Below are positions 58,159-64,000 of a DNA stretch of 64,000 nucleotides, piece after piece. Position 1 is the first letter of the stretch. The number at the start of each line of letters is the position of its first letter. Location of the stretch: NCBI RefSeq assembly GCF_026278245.1, contig NZ_CP111079.1:2730501-2794500 (forward strand). Reading direction: 5' to 3'. The notes beneath the pieces were generated by a model that was not told where the DNA came from, ran no database searches, and saw nothing but the letters and a program-made list of their open reading frames with translations. This stretch comes from Pontibacter kalidii (GTDB lineage: Bacteria; Bacteroidota; Bacteroidia; Cytophagales; Hymenobacteraceae). The translations under genes were made by a program, and so were the position numbers.

Positions 58159-61100
58159 TTAAAGCGTGAAATTAACTCCTAATGTAAAAGTTCTAGATGG
58201 AGGGTAAATACCACGATCAACTCCAATATCTAAGTTGCGATTGCTGGAAGAATAATTTTGGAGGCCTATTTCAGGAGTCATACCACTGTAGTTGGTAATA
58301 GTGAACAAATTAGTTGCCTGCAAGTAAACCCTCAGGTTAATGCCACCAACTTTATCTTTAGGGACATTATAACCCAGCTGCATATTGTATAGCTTGAAAT
58401 AGGAGCCGTTTTCAAGGTAATAAGAAGACGGCCTTATGTTATTGTTAGGATCATCCAACGAAACACGCGGCACTATGGCATCGGGGTTCTCCGGAGTCCA
58501 GGCATCCAGCACAGCAGTACTTTTGTTATAGGAGGCCTGGTTAAAGAACTCTGTCTTGTATTTGGTTAGATTGTAAATGTCGTTTCCTATACTGCCGTTA
58601 AACAACATGCTCAGGTCAAACCCTTTATAGTTCAAACTTACATTAAGGCCAAGTATCAGGTCAGGATGGGGGGACCCGATATAGGTACGGTCATCCCCAT
58701 TAAGCTTACCATCTCCATTTACATCCCTGAACCTTAAATCACCTGGTCGCGCATTGGGCTGTATTCCATGGGAAGTTATTTCCTCCTCACTCTTAAAAAT
58801 TCCGTCAGCCTCGTAACCGTAAAAGGCTCCAATCGGCTGTCCTACTGTACTCCTGGTTATCTCCTGGCCGAAGTTTATACTATGAAGAGAGGAGGCGGGT
58901 ATTCCTAAATAAGAGATGCCGTTTAGCTCGGTCAGTTCGTTACGATACGTTGATGCATTCAGTCCTACTGTATAGGTTAACCCTCCTGCACTTCCAAGAT
59001 AGTTTGCAGCAACATCTAACCCTATATTCTTCATCTGCCCCCCGTTAATCCATGTTCCATCGTTTGTTCCACCATAGGTCGGAGGAATCGGGGAGTATAC
59101 CAGCACATCATTCGTTACCTTATGATAGAAGTCTGCAGTAAGCGCCAGCTTCTCGTTAAATAAGCCTAAGTCAAAGCCCGCGTTTGCCTGCTGGGTTACC
59201 TCCCAGGCCAGATCAGAGTTTGGAACCCTTGTCTGTATCAACCCTTTGTATACAGAGCCCTGAGAGCCATCTATGGCATAATCAGAGTACCTGGCGTTGT
59301 TGTAATAGCTATCCACTGTTGAATAAGATGGTACCTGTTGGTTACCTGTCTGTCCCCAGCTGGCACGTAGCATGAGAGAACTCACGATACCATCCTTCCC
59401 GAAAAAGTGCTCATCACTTACACGCCAACCTGCCGATACTGCCGGAAAAGTTCCCCATTTATTCTGGCTCAGGCGAGACGTTCCGTCTCTTCTGAGAGTA
59501 ACACCCAGAAGGTACTTCTGATCAAAGTTATAATTGATCCTTCCAAAGTAAGAGAGCAGGGACCATTCATTTGCAGTTCCTGTATTTAGTTGATTATCCG
59601 CACCATAAGTGAGATAGCGGAAGTTTGGATCTTCGTATAGAAAATTCTGCCGGGAAGCAGAAAAACCTTCATAGTAGTATTCAATCGCCTCCTGACCTAT
59701 CAAAGCATCTACATTGTGCTTACCAAAGCTTTTAAGATAGTTCAGCGTATTAGACCAGGTTAACTGATAGTTAAAGCTGTTATCGGTGCTTAGCGAGTTA
59801 ACGTTATTTTGGGAGAGGATTTCATCATATTTAGGCGAGAATCCTCTGTAATTATAATTCTGAAAATCAATTCCTAAATTGGTCTTGAATGACAAATCCC
59901 CAAACTCTACTCCTGCAAACACGTTGCCTATGGCAGAGAGTCTTTTTCTAACATTATCTTTTGCCCGGTAGAGACTACCCAATGGGTTGCTGATATCATT
60001 TAAAGGATTACCCCCATAATTGCCATTGATGTCTTTTACAGGAACAATAGAAGGAAACTGGAAGGCATTGTACACGATGCTACCCAATGAACTGTTTGTA
60101 CCCACACTGACATTACGGGTTAAGGAAGCTGAAAAATTTTCTCCTATCGTAACAATATCTTTGATTTTATAGCTGGAGTTAAAGCGGGCCGAGAATCTCT
60201 CAAATCCGGTGTGCTTAATAGTGCCTTCCTCATTAAAATAGCCAAGCGAAAGCGCATGATGGGTCTTATCATCTCCTTTTGATGCGGAAAGATTATAGGA
60301 ATGCACTACCGCAGGCCTAAAAATTTCCTGTACCCAGTCTACATCAGCACTAGGTATCGTTTGCGCATCATCCAGCCATGCAGGTATGACTGCATTACCC
60401 GGGTTGTTTCCGTAAATATCGCTGCTAGGAGTACTTCCATCGTTCTTGGCTGCTTGCCAAAGCATATCTCCGTATTGCTGTGCTCCCAGCATGCGAGGTA
60501 GATTGAAAGCTTTCTGTACTCCTGTATATGCATCCAGGTTGATAACTGTACGGTCTGAGCTACCTTTTTTGGTAGTGATTACCACCACTCCGTTTGCTGC
60601 CCTTGACCCATAAATAGAGGCGGAAGCAGCATCCTTTAATACTTGTATAGTCTCTATATCTGTTGGATTGATGGCGTTCAACCCATTGGAAACAGGTACG
60701 CCATCTATAATGTAGAGAGGGTCATTATTGTTGATAGTTCCATATCCACGTACACGGATACTTACTCCTCCACCGGGGCTGTTATCACTCATTACCTGTA
60801 CACCGGGTAGCCGACCATCCAGCATTTCCTCGACACTGGAAGTAGGAATGGAATTTATATCAGCAGGATCAATTTTAGAAACCGCTCCAGTAATCTCTCT
60901 TCTGTTCTGCGTCCCGTACCCGACTACAACCAATTCATCTAAGCTGGAAGCGTCCGGGACTAAAGAAATATTCAGCCTGGTTTGGTTTCCTACAGAAACC
61001 TCTTGCCGTTGATACCCAATGAAGGTAACAGCAAGCACGTCGGAACCAGCCGGCACAGAAAGCTCGAAATTTCCGTTCGTATCAGAAACTGTACCGACAG

Positions 61101-61308
61101 AAGTGCCCACTACCGCAATAGAAGCTCCCGGCAATGCTTCACCATTTTCGTCAGTTATTTTTCCTAATACAACTTTAGCCTGCTGCTGCACTACTTCTGA
61201 TACTGTTATCTCAAAGAGATTTCCAGCATGAGCAGGCATGGCACCTAACATTGATACGGCACAAATACCATGAAGTATAGGCCTAAAAACATGTAATCTT
61301 ACACTCAT
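58159..61308 (-). CDS. SusC/RagA TonB-dependent transporter 4
   Basis: Outer-membrane TonB-dependent importer heading the GH92 unit. The signal region (about 1-28, ends MPAHA) is followed by a short linker and the regulatory-like domain (VLGKITDENGEALPGASIAV...DTNGNFELSV). DELVVVGYGTQNRREITGAV opens the plug, with TIQVLKDAASASIYGSRAANGVV following. The barrel ends SRTFTLGVNFTL. At 1049 aa it is complete. Sampled GC here is lower than in the glycosidase genes of the first 40 kb. A TACCTTTG element lies 214 bp upstream. Confidence 0.96.
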   Translation of the reverse strand: MSVRLHVFRPILHGICAVSMLGAMPAHAGNLFEITVSEVVQQQAKVVLGKITDENGEALPGASIAVVGTSVGTVSDTNGNFELSVPAGSDVLAVTFIGYQRQEVSVGNQTRLNISLVPDASSLDELVVVGYGTQNRREITGAVSKIDPADINSIPTSSVEEMLDGRLPGVQVMSDNSPGGGVSIRVRGYGTINNNDPLYIIDGVPVSNGLNAINPTDIETIQVLKDAASASIYGSRAANGVVVITTKKGSSDRTVINLDAYTGVQKAFNLPRMLGAQQYGDMLWQAAKNDGSTPSSDIYGNNPGNAVIPAWLDDAQTIPSADVDWVQEIFRPAVVHSYNLSASKGDDKTHHALSLGYFNEEGTIKHTGFERFSARFNSSYKIKDIVTIGENFSASLTRNVSVGTNSSLGSIVYNAFQFPSIVPVKDINGNYGGNPLNDISNPLGSLYRAKDNVRKRLSAIGNVFAGVEFGDLSFKTNLGIDFQNYNYRGFSPKYDEILSQNNVNSLSTDNSFNYQLTWSNTLNYLKSFGKHNVDALIGQEAIEYYYEGFSASRQNFLYEDPNFRYLTYGADNQLNTGTANEWSLLSYFGRINYNFDQKYLLGVTLRRDGTSRLSQNKWGTFPAVSAGWRVSDEHFFGKDGIVSSLMLRASWGQTGNQQVPSYSTVDSYYNNARYSDYAIDGSQGSVYKGLIQTRVPNSDLAWEVTQQANAGFDLGLFNEKLALTADFYHKVTNDVLVYSPIPPTYGGTNDGTWINGGQMKNIGLDVAANYLGSAGGLTYTVGLNASTYRNELTELNGISYLGIPASSLHSINFGQEITRSTVGQPIGAFYGYEADGIFKSEEEITSHGIQPNARPGDLRFRDVNGDGKLNGDDRTYIGSPHPDLILGLNVSLNYKGFDLSMLFNGSIGNDIYNLTKYKTEFFNQASYNKSTAVLDAWTPENPDAIVPRVSLDDPNNNIRPSSYYLENGSYFKLYNMQLGYNVPKDKVGGINLRVYLQATNLFTITNYSGMTPEIGLQNYSSSNRNLDIGVDRGIYPPSRTFTLGVNFTL

Positions 61309-61521
61309 ACTTAGATTGATTAACGTTTAGTGAATAACTTATTATTCTGTAAAGCACCAGCAACCTGCGCTGCAGTGTATGAAGGTAGTCTTAAAGCTAA
61401 AGCCTTTATCGTATTCGTTTGGTATCTTCTCTGATCAATGGAGACACCCGCTGGTTCATGCGAAAACCATTTGAAAGTATATGCTGAAATAATGCTCTTA
61501 TCCCGTTACTTTAACTTGTGG

Positions 61522-61529
61522 CAAAGGTA
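61522..61529 (-). promoter_or_regulatory. -7 element candidate for susC4
   Basis: CAAAGGTA on the plus strand is TACCTTTG on the minus strand, an exact match to TAnnTTTG. It implies a leader of about 205 nt before susC4. The -33 element is imperfect (TTTC-like near 61555). Confidence 0.5.
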
Positions 61530-61561
61530 TTGTATCGATTTGATGAGGGAGATACGAAACT

Positions 61562-62425
61562 TATTAACAAATAGTTATCTAAGAATATATTATATTAAAT
61601 AATCATTATTTTTCCGTAGCCACTACTTACTCAGTGTTTCTTCTAACTACATTGTATTTGTCATAAAAACGCCACAGATACAACAGACTTGATTACTTCT
61701 CTTTTTTGTTATTTAAGACGTAAGAAGATAAATATTGGGATCGAAGGCAGAATCCTTTGTAAGTCTATCATTAGAAGTAAAATGATAGCTCCATGTAAAC
61801 TTTATCTTCCTAGCTCGAGGCTTTCCCTCACCTGTCGCATTCTGCTGCCCTATTTTACAGGCCAAGGCTTTACTGCCACTTGAACTGGCCCCACACCTAT
61901 CCATGCGCCCGATTTGATGCCATTTAATGGCTACCACTTACCCTCTTTACAAGGGTGCTCTCCTATTTGCCAGAATAAAACTTTGATAGGTCATATCCTA
62001 TTCAGGCTACTTATGCCATGCTAAAGTATTTTTACTTCTCTTTTAAAGCCTTCAAATATGTGGTGACAGAATAGGTGGCAAAATTTTGTATAACACCTGT
62101 TATCACCGATGATGATATATCACCAATACGCTATATACGCTGCAAACGTACGTCTTCAAACCCTTGAAGTAGTTAAGAACTCACTGAAGCCCGGCTCAAG
62201 GTATAACACAAACAAAAAAGTCTTGTAAGCTAATAACTTGCAGAGTTTTTTGATATTAGGGGGCTGATGAGGGGACGGACTACTGCTGGCCCTGAAACAT
62301 CTTGCGGTGGTAGCAATTCACCTGAGTCAATGATGGCCACCAGGCCTTTTCCCCTAGTATCACGGCGCGAAATAAAAGTGCAGACGGGACTGAGCGAATA
62401 GTTCGGGAGCAAGTGCTTCTTTTAC
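61562..62425. other. AT-rich non-coding stretch
   Basis: About 860 bp with no gene I can support on either strand. Short ORFs (for example 61713-61937 and 62230-62412, both minus) have no recognisable domain or start context. It may be eroded mobile-element DNA since it borders an integrase remnant. Confidence 0.5.
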
Positions 62426-62620
62426 TTATTCCTCCTTTGCTGTAAGCCGCTCCCGGAGCCGCTGCATACCCTCCCCTACCTTCACATACAATATTTTAGC
62501 ATTATGCTGCTTACTTCTCAGGTTTGTATGCCCCTGCGTCTTCAACACGCTCTCCATAGGCACCCCGTTAAGAAGCATAGCAGGCAGTATGGAGGTCATC
62601 TGCTTGGATCCCGCGCAGGC
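62426..62620 (-). pseudogene. Tyrosine recombinase (integrase) C-terminal remnant
   Basis: The last 60 or so codons of a phage-type integrase are readable: MLLNGVPMESVLKTQGHTN, then LRSKQHNAKILYVKVGEGM and QRLRERLTAKEE before the TAA at 62426-62428. The pattern matches LLNxGVPxExVxxxLGHTxxxTTQxYAKI. The catalytic Tyr is Asn (KQHNAKI) and the HxxR block upstream is lost, probably with a frameshift (DLHTACYA is readable in the next frame near 62590). It is a dead relic lying beside a tmRNA 3' fragment and tRNA genes. Confidence 0.75.
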
Positions 62621-62931
62621 GGCTTGTTGCCAGCTCTGCCCGCCTACCGGCTACAGTGACACGCAGGCAGATCTGTACGGGCCTGTCTGGAGTTTTTCGG
62701 TTTCTTCACGTTGAAGAGGAGACTGAAAACGGTGCTTCTAACGGTGACATAAAAGGTTTAATAAAAGTAGCCTTGCAGTAAACCGCACTCAAGGCATACT
62801 TCTTCTGTATACCTTGCATATCAACGAGTCACATATATATCCAATGAGTCAATGGGGACTTTTGGGATACTCACCTGGCTACTTACCTAAAGTATTGGAA
62901 AAGGTGAAGAATTTAGGAGCCCCTCGAAAAC

Positions 62932-62968
62932 AAAAAAGCCTGCAAACGAAGAGCTTGCAGGCTTTTTT
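62932..62968. terminator. Strong bidirectional terminator hairpin
   Basis: AAAAAAGCCTGCAA at 62932-62945 and TTGCAGGCTTTTTT at 62955-62968 form a perfect 14-bp stem with a 9-nt loop. U-runs are available in either direction. It lies directly 3' of the tmRNA-like fragment, the usual place for an ssrA terminator. Confidence 0.85.
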
Positions 62969-62989
62969 CTGATTATGGCATTCCTACCA

Positions 62990-63045
62990 GCAGAGATGCA
63001 GGGATACGAACCCTAGTCCAGACAATCTCGACGAGCCTACCTAAA
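62990..63045 (-). ncRNA. tmRNA (ssrA) 3'-end fragment, probable att scar
   Basis: The minus strand reads GTAGGCTCGTCGAGATTGTC, then TGGACTAGGGTTCGTATCCC, then TGCATCTCTGC. The GGAC-x-GGGTTCGxATCCC-x-CATCTC order is that of a tmRNA 3' half (T-arm and acceptor). No tag reading frame or 5' half was found in the 400 bp upstream, and the CCA end is degenerate. It therefore looks like an integration-duplicated 3' end, not a working ssrA. Confidence 0.55.
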
Positions 63046-63390
63046 CTTTAAAGGTTAAAATTAGTATGGTACTAATTGTGTAAAATCTATGCAAAGGTAT
63101 TGGAACATCTCGTCCCATTTACGATTAATAAGGCTTTTCCTTCTGCGAGCAAGCTATTTCACAGTTGTACTTCCTATTTTCAAATGTAGAGTAACCAATT
63201 TTAGGCACAAACTACTCGCTCAATAATGGTAATGTAGCTAGTAAATCTTCTGGTGACCTTTGTCAATGGCATTAATGAGGAGTTTAGCTGCCATTCCAAT
63301 TTTAGGATAAAGCTAATTGATACTTAGAATTGTGTCCCACTTTTCCTTTAGAACAGCAATATAAAACCTGTGTGCAAAATGTGTGCACAT

Positions 63391-63428
63391 AAAAAAAAGC
63401 ACCTATAAGTTTTACCTTATAAGTGCTT
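63391..63428 (-). terminator. Terminator after tRNA-Arg
   Basis: AAGCACCTATAAG (63397-63409) and CTTATAAGTGCTT (63416-63428) pair with one G-U-type position. In the minus direction the stem is followed by eight U. It begins 11 bp after the tRNA end. Confidence 0.85.
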
Positions 63429-63438
63429 AATTTTCAGG

Positions 63439-63512
63439 TGATCCCGTTTGGATTCGAACCAAAGACCTACTGCTTAGAAGGCAGTTGCTCTATCCAGCTG
63501 AGCTACGAGACC
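63439..63512 (-). tRNA. tRNA-Arg (anticodon TCT)
   Basis: The minus strand starts GGTCTCGTAGCTCAGCTGG and has the anticodon stem-loop ACTGCCTTCTAAGCAGT with TCT, then the T-arm TTTGGTTCGAATCCAAA. Acceptor strands GGTCTCG and CGGGATC pair with two G-U wobbles. CCA is not encoded. Confidence 0.95.
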
Positions 63513-63550
63513 AGCGTTTGTCAGGAGAGCGGTTGCTCTACCCTTTAAAC

Positions 63551-63582
63551 AAAAAATTTCGGAATCTCTTCCGAAATTTTTT
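63551..63582 (-). terminator. Perfect hairpin terminator after tRNA-Pro
   Basis: AAAAAATTTCGG (63551-63562) and CCGAAATTTTTT (63571-63582) form a 12-bp stem with an 8-nt loop, two bp after the tRNA-Pro 3' end. Confidence 0.88.
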
Positions 63583-63584
63583 AG

Positions 63585-63658
63585 TCGGGGTGGCAGGATT
63601 CGAACCTACGACCTCCACATCCCAAATGTGGCGCGATACCGGGCTACGCTACACCCCG
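63585..63658 (-). tRNA. tRNA-Pro (anticodon TGG)
   Basis: The minus strand starts CGGGGTGTAGCGTAGCCCGG, has anticodon loop ATTTGGGAT with TGG, and T-arm TAGGTTCGAATCCTG. Acceptor CGGGGTG pairs with CACCCCG; the discriminator is A. The C1 start and TGG fit proline. Confidence 0.96.
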
Positions 63659-63714
63659 AACTATTTTTCGCTTTCGGACTATCCGGTGTTAAACCGTTTC
63701 ATCTAATTGCGATG

Positions 63715-63744
63715 CAAAGGTAAGTGAAGATTTCAGATTTGCAA
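63715..63744 (-). promoter_or_regulatory. Promoter of tRNA-Pro
   Basis: On the minus strand a TTG (63744-63742) precedes TACCTTTG (63722-63715) by 19 nt, matching the Bacteroidota -33/-7 layout. It lies 56 bp before the tRNA. Confidence 0.65.
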
Positions 63745-63780
63745 AAGCTTTTTTTAACTTTTTTCGTCGTCATCTTACAG

Positions 63781-63867
63781 CGGAGAAGGGGGGATTCGAA
63801 CCCCCGGTACCGTTACCAGTACGGCAGTTTAGCAAACTGCTGGTTTAAGCCACTCACCCACCTCTCC
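63781..63867 (-). tRNA. tRNA-Ser (anticodon GCT)
   Basis: The minus strand starts GGAGAGGTGGGTGAGTGG. The anticodon loop TTTGCTAAA carries GCT, a long variable arm (GTACTGGTAACGGTAC) follows, and the T-arm is GGGGGTTCGAATCCCCC. Acceptor GGAGAGG pairs with CTTCTCC; the discriminator is G. The 87-nt class II form fits serine. Confidence 0.96.
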
Positions 63868-63896
63868 GTGGAAATCCCTTACTGCTTAAGAGACTG

Positions 63897-63927
63897 CAAA
63901 CATACTACATCGATCTGTACAACGCAA
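63897..63927 (-). promoter_or_regulatory. Promoter of tRNA-Ser
   Basis: On the minus strand a TTG (63927-63925) and TATGTTTG (63904-63897) are spaced by 20 nt, matching -33/-7. It lies 29 bp upstream of the tRNA. Confidence 0.65.
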
Positions 63928-64000
63928 TACCCTGCCGTAAAATTCCTTCCAAACATTTCACGCCACCCGCCCCACTGAAAGCTAACTCCTTGATACAGCA

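Noticed and set aside
54310..61308. Calling the GH92 unit horizontally acquired on GC alone
   Set aside because: Sampled lines there are 38-47 % GC versus 52-65 % in other glycosidases, but SusC1 lines are also about 42-43 %, so GC alone does not single out this unit.
61713..62412. Small minus-strand ORFs in the AT-rich stretch
   Set aside because: No recognisable domain, no convincing ribosome-binding site and no conserved-looking start; left uncalled.
63525..63542. GCGGTTGCTCTACCC resembling part of the neighbouring tRNA-Arg
   Set aside because: Only about 13 bases match the D-arm side and no other tRNA part is present; too short to call a tRNA pseudogene.

Overview
The window looks like chromosome from a Bacteroidota bacterium of the Hymenobacteraceae type (Pontibacter or Rufibacter would fit; this is an inference, not a proven placement). 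The evidence is four SusC/SusD pairs, lipoprotein signals followed by many periplasmic glycosidases, a T9SS-like tail on one enzyme, and TAnnTTTG-type -7 elements in front of tRNA genes. Positions 1 to about 48.3 kb are almost entirely minus strand, so genes are read from high to low coordinates. Moderate GC (about 50-60 % in enzyme genes) and a very common AAGTATA/TATACTT heptamer run through the whole window.

Layout, in transcription order from the right. (1) 63.4-63.9 kb: tRNA-Ser, tRNA-Pro and tRNA-Arg. Next to them are a scar made of a tmRNA 3'-end fragment and a dead tyrosine-integrase remnant (62.4-63.05 kb). (2) 54.3-61.3 kb: a small PUL of SusC4, SusD4 and a GH92 mannosidase in which the catalytic acid Glu is replaced by Gln. 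(3) 49.3-54.0 kb: a decayed IS5-family element and purL. (4) 25.9-49.1 kb: a sialoglycan PUL. A divergent GntR/FadR regulator faces SusC3-SusD3-NanA, a NanM::sodium-symporter fusion, sialidase, sialate O-acetylesterase, AGE-type epimerase, a second sialidase, GH2 beta-galactosidase, GH27 alpha-galactosidase and a PNGase F-like protein with a T9SS-type C-terminus. (5) 19.3-25.6 kb: a ROK regulator with SusC2-SusD2. (6) 1-18.7 kb: SusC1-SusD1, a GH16 endo-glycanase, two sulfatases, GH84, two GH20 hexosaminidases, a third sulfatase and a GH29 fucosidase cut by the window edge.

Taken together the genes can strip a glycoprotein. The PNGase-like protein would release N-glycans. GH16 would cut poly-LacNAc or keratan-like or O-glycan chains internally. 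Sialidases with the acetylesterase, fucosidase, alpha-galactosidase, beta-galactosidase, GlcNAc-ases and sulfatases would trim the ends. SusCD pairs import the pieces. The NanM-symporter fusion, NanA and the epimerase take Neu5Ac to GlcNAc, and GlcNAc is a plausible signal for the ROK regulator. The GH92 module would handle mannose, probably mannosyl phosphates.

The most interesting signals are the Gln-for-Glu GH92, a strong RNA hairpin directly after each of the four susD genes (one with G-U wobbles that fit only the sense RNA), shared TGTATTACA sites linking the GntR regulator to two SusC promoters, the periplasmic mutarotase fused to its symporter, the over-represented AAGTATA word, REP-like palindromes in two gaps, and the tmRNA/integrase scar.
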